This document shows, piece after piece, positions 1 to 7,779 of a DNA stretch of 29,663 bases. The stretch spans positions 1-29,663 of the forward strand of contig CAZGLR010000033.1 in the NCBI GenBank assembly GCA_964526635.1, read 5' to 3'. Source of the stretch: CAZGLR01 sp964526635 (GTDB lineage: Bacteria > Zixibacteria > MSB-5A5 > GN15 > JAAZOE01). Made by a program: the position numbers and the translations under genes. Position 1 is the stretch's first letter. Each line of letters starts with the position of its first letter. The notes under the pieces are model-generated. The model did no database searches. It was given only the letters and a program-made list of their open reading frames with translations, and had not been told where the DNA came from.

Positions 1-1142
1 GGACTGATTTCAACAACAGCGCCGGGCGCAGCGTCATACTTTTCTTCGAGTTCAAGCGGACGATTGAGCCCCTTGCTCCGCTGATACGACTGTACCTGCT
101 CCGAATAATCGACCCAGAACAATGTATCATGACCATGTTCCAAATCATCCGGATTAATAATCGCCAGCTTGGCCCAGCGATTCTTCATGGTGTCGGCAGC
201 CATAACCGCCGCGGTATCAAGCGTATAGGAACCGACCGCACGAAGCGAGTCGATAAATTCACGGTTGCGTGGGCCGATTTCGTCGCGGATGACCTGATTC
301 TTGATATCATCGTACAACGAATCCAGCGGCATATAATGCGACGCTATCTTATCCTCGACTTTGAGCATATGCCAGCCATAGACAGTCTTAAACACGTCCG
401 ATATCTGGCCGACAGGGGTATGGACGACAGCGGAGTCAAATGGTTTCACCATGCGGTTGGGATCAATATTGCCCAGCATCCCGCCCAGCGGTGCTGAGCC
501 GGGATCGTGGGAATAGGCCGTCGCGAGCGTATCAAACGATTCCCCCGCAGCCAGCCGGCTATGAATCTCCAGCGCGATTTCATGAGCCGCTGAATCACGC
601 TCTGCGGGGGCCATGTCTTCAAATGCATCCGGAATCAGCTCAGCCAAACCATCGGGTGCAATCACAATATGCCGTACCCGGTACAAATCGGGCACCCTGT
701 AATTCTCTATGGTGGAATCGTAGTAGGCCTCAATCGTGGAGTCGGATACACCGATGGCATCTACAATCACATCCTGATACATGTTGTCCATTACCATCTC
801 GTACCGCATCTGCAGATACTGACGATACAATAACCTCTCATCGGCCAGATTAAACGTATCTGCGGCCGTGGCCACCAGCGAATCGAAATAGAGTTGATAG
901 ACTGCCTCCCGGGCGGTGCCGGTATCGATATCGACCATATATTGCGGGAGCTTCATATTCTCGAATTGTTCGGCCATCATATCGGAGTTGATTTCCATAA
1001 AATCGGATTCGGCGAACACGAAGACTCCATCGGCCAATGGCATCTCTTCAGCAATCGCCATTTCCTTTTTGGTTCCGCAACCGGAAATCATCACAAGCAT
1101 GAAGACAACAAGCAACAGATTTCGACCAGTTTTGAGCATCAT
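1..1142 (-). CDS. PpiC/parvulin-type peptidyl-prolyl isomerase lipoprotein (C-terminus cut by window edge)
   Basis: The minus-strand frame is open from the ATG at 1142 to the window edge, so about 380 codons are seen and the C-terminus is missing. The N-terminus is basic then hydrophobic and ends in a lipobox-like MISGC with Cys22, so it is probably a lipoprotein. A PpiC rotamase domain lies at about residues 152-266: it opens with YRVRHIVIAP and has the family signatures SFDTLATAYSHDPGS, LGG-LG and GWHMLKVED. Such proteins (PrsA, SurA and PpiD relatives) assist folding of exported proteins in the periplasm by prolyl isomerisation. A second in-frame ATG follows at once (1139). An AGGGTGG-like ribosome site sits 4-7 nt upstream. 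It follows the pilS-like kinase after 115 nt and could serve pilus or outer-membrane assembly, but that is inference. Confidence 0.85.
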   Translation of the reverse strand, partial: MMLKTGRNLLLVVFMLVMISGCGTKKEMAIAEEMPLADGVFVFAESDFMEINSDMMAEQFENMKLPQYMVDIDTGTAREAVYQLYFDSLVATAADTFNLADERLLYRQYLQMRYEMVMDNMYQDVIVDAIGVSDSTIEAYYDSTIENYRVPDLYRVRHIVIAPDGLAELIPDAFEDMAPAERDSAAHEIALEIHSRLAAGESFDTLATAYSHDPGSAPLGGMLGNIDPNRMVKPFDSAVVHTPVGQISDVFKTVYGWHMLKVEDKIASHYMPLDSLYDDIKNQVIRDEIGPRNREFIDSLRAVGSYTLDTAAVMAADTMKNRWAKLAIINPDDLEHGHDTLFWVDYSEQVQSYQRSKGLNRPLELEEKYDAAPGAVVEIS

Positions 1143-1257
1143 GATCCCACCCTTTCGGTTTTTTACCTGACTTATCAAATTAGTGGATAGTACCGGAAAA
1201 TCAAGCAAAAGTTCCCTGGCGGGAAATATGCGATGATGTGAGATTGCGGTTATGGTT

Positions 1258-2994
1258 TTACACAGCAGGTGATTGGGTATATCGTTCGGCCGTCGAATGC
1301 TTGTTTGAACCACTGCGTTCAAAAGTTTCGAACGGACGAAAGTACATCTTAAACTCAGTACCACTGCCCGGGGCGGTCTGCACTTCAATACGGCCTTCGT
1401 GGGCCTCTATCAACCGCGCGACGATAGCCAACCCCAGACCGGTGCCGTTGCGCTTGGTTGAATAGAAAGGTAAGAATATTTTATCCAGCGCCTCAGACTC
1501 TATGCCGGGGCCGTTATCACGAATTATTACTTCCACAGTCAGGTCCGAATACGGATCACCAAGACGGTTTACTTCAAACTGGATCACACCACCCTGATTA
1601 CCCAGAGCCTGGCAGGCATTGACCGCCAGATTCAGCATAAGCTGCCGGAGTTGATTCTCATCACCCGAGATATACATCAGGTGACTATCCGACAACAATT
1701 CAATGCGAATCGACGGCACAAACGAAGGATGCCGCCGGACAACCTCAATCGTATCCAGTATTATTCGATTGGCTTCAACTTTACGTAACTGGGTTCGGCC
1801 GATACGGGCATAGGTCAAAAAGTCGGAAAGGATTTCATTGAGCCGGCCGCTTTCTTTTATAATCAAAGACAACAACCGGTCATTATCACCATCGAGCTGC
1901 AGGTCATTTTTAAGGACTTCCACGGAACCGGATATGGAAGCCAGCGGATTTCGAATCTCATGAGCGATATAGGCAGAAAGCTCACCCACCGCCGCCATCC
2001 GGTCAGATTGTCGAACCCGTTCTTCAAGCTTCTTGGCCTCAGTAATATCCTGAAATATCGCAATCACACCGCGAACTTCATTCTGTTCATCAAAAAGCAG
2101 TGACGTGGATATCCCGATTGGCACTGTCAACCCCGCGGCTGTCGTCAGCAGAATCTCCGATCGCGCCAGTCGCTGCCGTGAATTGAGCACCGATAAGAGA
2201 TTATCGGCCAGAACCGACAAGCCATCATAAAAGACTTCCCGGCAGGATCTGCCGTGGATGTTGTCCCCCGAAAGTTCCAGTATCAATTCCGCCGACCGAT
2301 TGAAATACTCGATTTCGCCATCGCGATTAATCGTGAGAAGTCCCGAATTTAAGTGACGCAAAATATCACCGGTATCCAGTCGGGCTTTCTTGAGCTGATT
2401 CGAGGCTGTCTGCAGTTCCTGGTCTTTCGACTGCAGCTTTTCGGCCAGGTATCCGGCAATAAATGCCACCAGGTAAAACACCAGTACATACAAAAAGGCC
2501 GAATACATCACCAGCTCCGATCCGGTGAGCCAGTCCGAGGCCCTGCCCGGGCTGTCGGGTGACGGCTCGACTGGAACATTGATGCGCAGCCAGCTTATGA
2601 TGCCAAATGATATCGTTACGCCCGTCGCGACTACCAGCGTACCGGCCATACGATACAATAAGGCCGCCGAGACAATCGTCAGCAGAAACAGGATGACAAA
2701 CGGGCTGGTGTGTGAACCGCTGGCGTAGACGATTCCCGACTCGCAGACTATTTCCAGAATGAAATAAAGCGCGGCGAAAAACCTGAAGGTTACCGGGATT
2801 TTAATACGACGGCGAAAAACGATCAGGAGAAGAGAGGCGAGAGTAGCCAGGCAATACGACAGAAACGGCCAGCGGAGAAATTCCGGATAGCCCAGCCAGA
2901 TGAGCACCACCCCGGCAATCAGGCAGAATGTCACCAGACGCAACGGTACCAGCCAGCCGCTGGTTATTCCGGAATATGTTTCTCGTTGAGACAT
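1258..2994 (-). CDS. pilS: PilS-like membrane sensor histidine kinase (TM-PAS-HisKA-HATPase)
   Basis: This 578-aa protein begins with about six membrane segments (roughly residues 15-185). A PAS domain follows (about 205-320), then a HisKA dimerisation domain with the H-box AHEIRNP and phosphorylatable His345, then a HATPase_c domain with the N box (Asn459), DNGPG at 493-497 and GTGLGL at 517-522. The six-helix sensor plus PAS plus kinase layout and the position next to pilB-pilT-pilC match PilS, the kinase that phosphorylates the NtrC-type activator PilR to turn on sigma54 pilin transcription. No PilR-like regulator lies in this window, and the next gene downstream is a foldase lipoprotein. 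The ATG at 2994 has no recognisable ribosome site: a GC-rich hairpin lies about 10 nt upstream. Other NtrB/AtoS-type kinases share the catalytic part, so the PilS name rests on sensor topology and context. Confidence 0.8.
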   Translation of the reverse strand: MSQRETYSGITSGWLVPLRLVTFCLIAGVVLIWLGYPEFLRWPFLSYCLATLASLLLIVFRRRIKIPVTFRFFAALYFILEIVCESGIVYASGSHTSPFVILFLLTIVSAALLYRMAGTLVVATGVTISFGIISWLRINVPVEPSPDSPGRASDWLTGSELVMYSAFLYVLVFYLVAFIAGYLAEKLQSKDQELQTASNQLKKARLDTGDILRHLNSGLLTINRDGEIEYFNRSAELILELSGDNIHGRSCREVFYDGLSVLADNLLSVLNSRQRLARSEILLTTAAGLTVPIGISTSLLFDEQNEVRGVIAIFQDITEAKKLEERVRQSDRMAAVGELSAYIAHEIRNPLASISGSVEVLKNDLQLDGDNDRLLSLIIKESGRLNEILSDFLTYARIGRTQLRKVEANRIILDTIEVVRRHPSFVPSIRIELLSDSHLMYISGDENQLRQLMLNLAVNACQALGNQGGVIQFEVNRLGDPYSDLTVEVIIRDNGPGIESEALDKIFLPFYSTKRNGTGLGLAIVARLIEAHEGRIEVQTAPGSGTEFKMYFRPFETFERSGSNKHSTAERYTQSPAV

Positions 2995-2997
2995 CTA

Positions 2998-3026
2998 TTA
3001 TAAACGGCGGGCCGACGGGCCCGCCG
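2998..3026 (-). terminator. GC-rich hairpin between pilC and pilS, possible partial terminator
   Basis: On the minus strand a perfect 9-bp stem (arms at 3018-3026 and 3005-3013, CGGCGGGCC against its complement, 4-nt loop) is followed by TTTATAAT. The weak U-run suggests a leaky intrinsic terminator or an mRNA stabiliser that lowers pilS expression relative to pilC. The pilS start codon lies only about 10 nt beyond the stem. Confidence 0.55.
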
Positions 3027-3045
3027 CTGCATGTTTTCTGGATAT

Positions 3046-4245
3046 TTATCCGATTTGCCCGATGATGTCGAACATCGGCAAATACATCGCCACAAGAATG
3101 CCACCGATGACGACACCGATAAAGACAATCACCAATGGTTCAATAATCGAGGTCAGGGCGCTGACCGCCGCATCGACTTCTTCATCGTAGAAATCGGCGA
3201 TCTTGTTGAGCATTTCATCAAGACCACCGGTTTTTTCACCGACCGAGATCATCTGGGTCACCATCGGCGGAAACACTCCGGTTTCCTTCAATGGTCCGGT
3301 GATAGTATCGCCCTCGGCGATGGACAACACTGATTTTCGGATGGCATCATGCACGACCCGATTACCCGAAGTTTTGGCGGTAATCTCGAGCGCCTCGAGA
3401 ATCGATACGCCCGATGACAACAATGTCCCCAGGGTTCGCGTGAACCGGGATATCGATGATTTTCGAATAAGCTGGCCAATGATCGGCGAGTTGATCATCA
3501 CCCGGTCGACATTTAATCGACCGTCGGGTGTTCGCACATACATTTTGTACGCCACCGCCAGTGCGATTATCACACCGAAAATAAGGAGAATCTGACTTTG
3601 CAGGAAATTGGAAATACCGAGTACAACCAGTGTCGGCGTCGGCAGGGTACCGCCGAGTCCCTCGAACATCTTGGCAAACACCGGAACGACAAACGCCAGC
3701 ATCGCCACCGTGACACTGATGGCCACGACCAGAATAACCGCCGGATACATCATCGCACCCTTCACTTTGCGAATCAGGGCCTCGGCCTTTTCACGGTAAT
3801 TGGCCAGGCGGACCAGGATGACATCGAGGGCACCACCCATTTCACCGGCATCAACCATGTTGACATACAACTGATCGAACACCTTGGGATGCTTGCCAAG
3901 CGCATCAGCCAGGGTCGATCCACTGCCGACCAAGTCTTTGACATTATGGATCACCTTGCGCATTTCCGGTGATTCCATCTGCGCACCCAGAATATCCAGA
4001 CACTGAATCATCGGCAAGCCCGAACCGATCATGGTTGCGAACTGGCGCGTAAACTGCGAGATCATCTTCCGATTAATCCCGCTGCCGAACTTAATTTTGA
4101 TTTCCGTCGGTTTTTTACGGATTGATGTGACCATGATCCGGTTCTGGCGGAGCTTGCGCTCCACTTCCGCCCGATCTTTGGCTTTGATATTGCCGGCGAC
4201 CTGCGCCCCGGTCATCGTTTTGCCTTTATACTCAAAATCCGGCAT
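3046..4245 (-). CDS. pilC: Type IV pilus inner-membrane platform protein PilC
   Basis: At 399 aa this has the usual length and layout of the T2SS F/PilC family: two repeated cytoplasmic helical bundles (about residues 65-190 and 270-390), membrane segments near 165-190 and 215-240, and a hydrophobic C-terminal helix. Repeat signatures include FTRQFATMIGSGLPM near the start of the first bundle and SRFTRTLGTLLSSGVSI at the start of the second. PilC is the inner-membrane platform turned by the PilB and PilT ATPases during pilus extension and retraction. The gene starts 13 nt after the pilT stop, with GGGAG as ribosome site, so pilT-pilC are co-transcribed. Nothing is missing from the protein. 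Confidence 0.95.
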   Translation of the reverse strand: MPDFEYKGKTMTGAQVAGNIKAKDRAEVERKLRQNRIMVTSIRKKPTEIKIKFGSGINRKMISQFTRQFATMIGSGLPMIQCLDILGAQMESPEMRKVIHNVKDLVGSGSTLADALGKHPKVFDQLYVNMVDAGEMGGALDVILVRLANYREKAEALIRKVKGAMMYPAVILVVAISVTVAMLAFVVPVFAKMFEGLGGTLPTPTLVVLGISNFLQSQILLIFGVIIALAVAYKMYVRTPDGRLNVDRVMINSPIIGQLIRKSSISRFTRTLGTLLSSGVSILEALEITAKTSGNRVVHDAIRKSVLSIAEGDTITGPLKETGVFPPMVTQMISVGEKTGGLDEMLNKIADFYDEEVDAAVSALTSIIEPLVIVFIGVVIGGILVAMYLPMFDIIGQIG

Positions 4246-4258
4246 GGGTCATTTCTCC

Positions 4259-5338
4259 CTACGCAAACGCCGGTGACGACGCCTGCTTGGATAGCATTTC
4301 ATTCAATTCCTGTGGATTGGTGCTGCGGCCGAGCGCATCATTGAGCGAAATCTTCCCGGTGCGATAGAGATCGTACAGCGACATGTTCATCGTCCGCATG
4401 CCGTACTTCTGCCCCGACTGAATCATACTGTAAATCTGGTGAATCTTGTCGTCGCGGATAATCGCTCGAATCGCGGGCGTGCAGACCATGATCTCCAGCG
4501 ACACTATCCGGCCGCCACCGACCCGAGGCACCAGTTGCTGAGCCACTACGGCCTGCAAACAGAACGACAACGTGACACGAATCTGCTCCTGCTGATTGGT
4601 CGGGAAAACATCGATAATACGGTTAATCGTTTCCGGCGCCGAGTTGGTGTGCAGCGTTGCAAACGCCAGGTGACCTGTCTCGGAAATATTCAAGGCCGCC
4701 TCGATCGTCTCCAGATCCCGCATCTCACCGATCAGGACGACATCGGGATCCTCTCGCAAGGCATACTTTAAGGCCGATCCAAACGTCGGCGTATCGGCGC
4801 CGACCTCACGCTGATTGATCAGCGAGTTGTTGTGACGGTGCAAATATTCGATAGGGTCTTCAACCGTCAGAATATGAGATTTGCGCTCGCGATTGATTTT
4901 ATCGATAATGGATGCCAGTGTAGTCGACTTGCCGGAACCGGTGGGACCGGTGACCAGCACCAGCCCGCGCGGCAACGCCGCCATTTCGGCGACAACCTTG
5001 GGCAATCCAAGTTCTTCAAAGGTCATGATCTTAAAGGGAATCTGACGGATGGCCACGGCCACATTCCCCCGCTGCATAAAGACGTTGCAGCGAAATCGAC
5101 TCAAACGCTCAATCCCGAATGATAAATCAAGCTCGTTGTTCTCTTCGAATTTTTTCCGCTGCTTTTCATTCATGATGCTGTAGGCCAGCTTCATCGTTGT
5201 CTCGGATGTCAAAATGTCGTGCTCCGTTCGGACCAGATCGCCATCGATTCGAATCTGCGGCGGTGACCCTACTGTCAGATGAAGGTCCGAGGCGCCCTTT
5301 TTTACCATTTCTTCAAGAAGCTCTGCGAGATTCGGCAT
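4259..5338 (-). CDS. pilT: Type IV pilus retraction ATPase PilT
   Basis: This 359-aa hexameric ATPase powers pilus retraction and therefore twitching motility and DNA uptake. It has the N-terminal GASDLHLTVGSPP motif (residues 15-27), Walker A GPTGSGKS at 131-138, an Asp box around ILTVEDPIEY, Walker B DVVLIGEMRD at 199-208, a His box GHLAFATLHTN, and the PilT-specific AIRxxIR motif as AIRAIIR at 289-295. That last motif, together with the lack of a Zn-binding Cys cluster, separates it from PilB. It lies 173 nt downstream of pilB; this gap holds a possible attenuator or terminator, so its dosage may be set separately from pilB. The ribosome site is AGGAGAAC just before the ATG. Confidence 0.96.
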   Translation of the reverse strand: MPNLAELLEEMVKKGASDLHLTVGSPPQIRIDGDLVRTEHDILTSETTMKLAYSIMNEKQRKKFEENNELDLSFGIERLSRFRCNVFMQRGNVAVAIRQIPFKIMTFEELGLPKVVAEMAALPRGLVLVTGPTGSGKSTTLASIIDKINRERKSHILTVEDPIEYLHRHNNSLINQREVGADTPTFGSALKYALREDPDVVLIGEMRDLETIEAALNISETGHLAFATLHTNSAPETINRIIDVFPTNQQEQIRVTLSFCLQAVVAQQLVPRVGGGRIVSLEIMVCTPAIRAIIRDDKIHQIYSMIQSGQKYGMRTMNMSLYDLYRTGKISLNDALGRSTNPQELNEMLSKQASSPAFA

Positions 5339-5399
5339 AGGTTCTCCTACCAGGGTTTAGACCTCTGCATCGGTGAGAGGCGTCTCTTACTGTATCGGA

Positions 5400-5432
5400 A
5401 AAAACACCCCGATTCTTAAGGGGATGATCCCC
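5400..5432 (-). promoter_or_regulatory. Candidate attenuator/terminator in the pilB-pilT gap
   Basis: Reading the minus strand, GGGG (5432-5429), CCCC (5423-5420) and GGGG (5410-5407) occur in order and are followed by TGTTTTTT. The middle CCCC can pair with either flanking GGGG. Pairing with the later one gives a terminator-like hairpin ending in U6. The stems are short (4-6 bp) and no trigger is evident. Confidence 0.35.
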
Positions 5433-5511
5433 AAAAAACCGATGTATCTATATATAAATTAATGGGATATGTGGTTTTGAACGAACTTGAAATAGTAACA
5501 GGTAGACCAGT

Positions 5512-7206
5512 CTAAATCGTGACCGAGAAGACTTCTTTCATGCCGATCGCACCGGTCATCATTTTATCCACGGCGGCCATACGCAGAGTCAGCATCCCCT
5601 CTTCGATGGCTTGGTTCCGGAGTTCGGAATCAGTGGAGTTTTCCAGTATCATCCGCTCGATTTTTGCGGATATCGGCATAACTTCGTAAATACCGGTACG
5701 CCCCTTCTGACCGGTGCCGTTGCAGTCTTTGCACCCTGGCGATTCGAACACGTCCCGGGTGGTGACGATCTCCGGCGGCACTTCCAGGGACTCGACATCT
5801 TCATCGGTCAGTTTATAGGGCCGTTTGCAATTGGAGCACAATGTCTTGGTCATACGCTGGGCCATGATCAGGCGTGTGGCCGATGACACCAGGTAGTTAG
5901 GTATCCCCATGTCCATCAGACGGTTAATTGACGACGGTGCGTCGTTGGTATGAAGTGTCGAGAACACCAGGTGACCGGTCAGGGCCGCGCGAATCGCGAT
6001 CTCAGCCGTCTCGGCATCTCGAATCTCACCAACCATGATGATATCCGGATCCTGTCGCAAAAACGACCGAAGCGCCGAGGCAAAGGTCAGCCCGATATCC
6101 GACCGCACCAGCACCTGATTGATCCCGTCGAAGTTGAACTCGACCGGATCCTCAGCGGTCATGATATTGACATCCTCGGTATTGATGTTTTTAAGCGCCG
6201 AATAGAGCGTCGTCGTTTTACCCGAACCGGTCGGCCCGGTCACCAGGATGATGCCATAGGGCAAATGAATGGCCTTGTCGAATCGATCCAGGGCTTTGCG
6301 CGTGAATCCGAGCAAGGTCATGTCAAGCATGAGCGATTTCGGATCGAGAATTCGCATCACGACCTTTTCGCCGAAGATTGTCGGCAGGACCGAGACACGG
6401 AGGTCAACGGTGCGGTTGTCCAGCTTGATCTTGATACGGCCGTCCTGCGGCAGACGCCGCTCAGAAATATCCAATTCGGACATAATCTTGATACGAGAAA
6501 TAATCGCAGCCCGGTATTTGAACGGCAACGGCGCCATCTCGCGCAAGTTACCGTCGATACGATACCGCACCCGGATACGCTTCTCATACATCTCGATATG
6601 AATATCGGACGCGCCCATGCGCACGGCATCGCGGATGATCGAGTCAACCAGCTTGACCAGCGGTTTGTCCTGAACCTGGGATTCGAGATCGCCGGCCTCG
6701 AGATCGTCTTCACCGGTCGATAAAACCTCAAGTTCATCATCGTCTTCCATGCCTCGAAGAATCTCATTGACACCACTTTGGTCATAATAGTAGGTGTCAA
6801 TCGCCTTCTCGATAGCTTGTTCGGGCGAGATCACCGGTTGAATCACGCACCCGGTGATAAACTTGACGGCATCGAGGACGTAGATGTTGTTGGGGTCGGC
6901 AATGGCGACGATCAGGGTTTTACCGAGTTTGGACACGGCGATGACATTGAATTTGCGGGCGATATCCAGGGGAATGAGTTTGACAATATCCGGGTTGATT
7001 TCAATATCGGCCAGGCGCAACGTGCCCATATTGAGCTGCTTGCCAATAAAGTCCGACAGTTCTTCCTCAGAGCCGATGGCGCCGATCTCCACCAGCGCCT
7101 GATCGAACTTGACTTTACTCTTTTCTTTGGCACTCAGGGCGCGATCAAGCTGTTCCTGCGAAATCTTGCCGGCCTTGACCAGCATTGCGCCTAGTTCTTG
7201 AGACAT
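5512..7206 (-). CDS. pilB: Type IV pilus assembly (extension) ATPase PilB
   Basis: This 564-aa protein has an N-terminal MshEN/GSPII_E domain (about residues 1-150), which in this family often binds c-di-GMP, then an acidic linker (152-178) and the GspE/PilB ATPase. The ATPase shows Walker A GPTGSGKT at 324-331, the Asp box TAEDPVEF, Walker B DPDIIMVGEIRD at 386-397, the His box LVFSTLHTND and a Zn-binding tetracysteine site (Cys457, Cys460, Cys492, Cys495) typical of PilB/GspE. It drives pilin polymerisation from the cytoplasmic face. It follows a roadblock gene and the MglA-like GTPase by 65 nt, which suggests that these switch proteins act on the extension motor. The ATG is preceded by GGGGAG at a suitable distance. 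Only one PilB is encoded here. The alternative of a T2SS GspE is less likely given adjacent pilT. Confidence 0.95.
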   Translation of the reverse strand: MSQELGAMLVKAGKISQEQLDRALSAKEKSKVKFDQALVEIGAIGSEEELSDFIGKQLNMGTLRLADIEINPDIVKLIPLDIARKFNVIAVSKLGKTLIVAIADPNNIYVLDAVKFITGCVIQPVISPEQAIEKAIDTYYYDQSGVNEILRGMEDDDELEVLSTGEDDLEAGDLESQVQDKPLVKLVDSIIRDAVRMGASDIHIEMYEKRIRVRYRIDGNLREMAPLPFKYRAAIISRIKIMSELDISERRLPQDGRIKIKLDNRTVDLRVSVLPTIFGEKVVMRILDPKSLMLDMTLLGFTRKALDRFDKAIHLPYGIILVTGPTGSGKTTTLYSALKNINTEDVNIMTAEDPVEFNFDGINQVLVRSDIGLTFASALRSFLRQDPDIIMVGEIRDAETAEIAIRAALTGHLVFSTLHTNDAPSSINRLMDMGIPNYLVSSATRLIMAQRMTKTLCSNCKRPYKLTDEDVESLEVPPEIVTTRDVFESPGCKDCNGTGQKGRTGIYEVMPISAKIERMILENSTDSELRNQAIEEGMLTLRMAAVDKMMTGAIGMKEVFSVTI

Positions 7207-7271
7207 TCACTCACTCCCCGGGATGCGTGTCGCATGCGGTAGAACTTCCGTTGTCAGCAAACTAAACGGTT

Positions 7272-7760
7272 TTAATCCTTAAAGATGTCGTCGAGCTTGT
7301 CGCCGGCAGACGCCGCGAAATCGGCCGCCACGTGCGGCCTTTCGCCATGATTACGCTCAGCCAGACTGGTGAAAATCTTGGCCAGTTCGACCGACGTCTC
7401 CTTGGAGTACAGGCGAACCATACCGATCGTCGTGCGGTCGTCGAAAATTACGACCAGAATCGACCGTTCACCGACCAGAGACATGTGGATATGGTCTTTT
7501 TTGCCCTGATGGAACAGGACCGAGAATTCGGTTTCCCCGACCAGCCGGGCAATTTCCTTGGTTGACGCAAACGACCCGGCCAGAAGCGCCGCCAGAGCGG
7601 TCGTATCCAGGGAATGAGTAAATCCCTGTCGGGTTATCAGGTGCCCGTCTTTATCCACCAGCAGGGCGCATTTGGCCTCGGCGCCCTTTAACAGCTTGGT
7701 CAGAAGGGCATCGATTCGCTCGATTTCTTCTTCGTAGATGACCAGTGCATCATCGCTCAC
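7272..7760 (-). CDS. Roadblock/LC7-domain protein (MglB-like), downstream of the MglA-like GTPase
   Basis: This 162-aa protein has one roadblock/LC7 domain, about residues 12-135. The diagnostic parts are the first strand AKCALLVDKDGHLITRQGF, a helix with alternating Leu and Ala, the strand SVLFHQGKKDHIHMSLVGER, and the strand-helix pair SILVVIFDDRTTIGMVRLYS. Proteins of this fold form dimers and, as MglB in Myxococcus and Thermus, bind MglA-type GTPases as activating proteins. It has an extra acidic and Ala-rich C-terminal tail. The gene starts 19 nt after the GTPase stop and is followed by pilB, so it is the best candidate here for the cognate GTPase regulator. Activity as a GAP is inferred, not shown. 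Confidence 0.85.
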   Translation of the reverse strand: MSDDALVIYEEEIERIDALLTKLLKGAEAKCALLVDKDGHLITRQGFTHSLDTTALAALLAGSFASTKEIARLVGETEFSVLFHQGKKDHIHMSLVGERSILVVIFDDRTTIGMVRLYSKETSVELAKIFTSLAERNHGERPHVAADFAASAGDKLDDIFKD

Positions 7761-7779
7761 GGAGTTACCCTCCTTTAGT

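Noticed and set aside
5950..6723. Plus-strand open frame (257 codons) opposite pilB
   Set aside because: It is a shadow of the conserved PilB ATPase domain; no domain is recognisable and there is no start signal.
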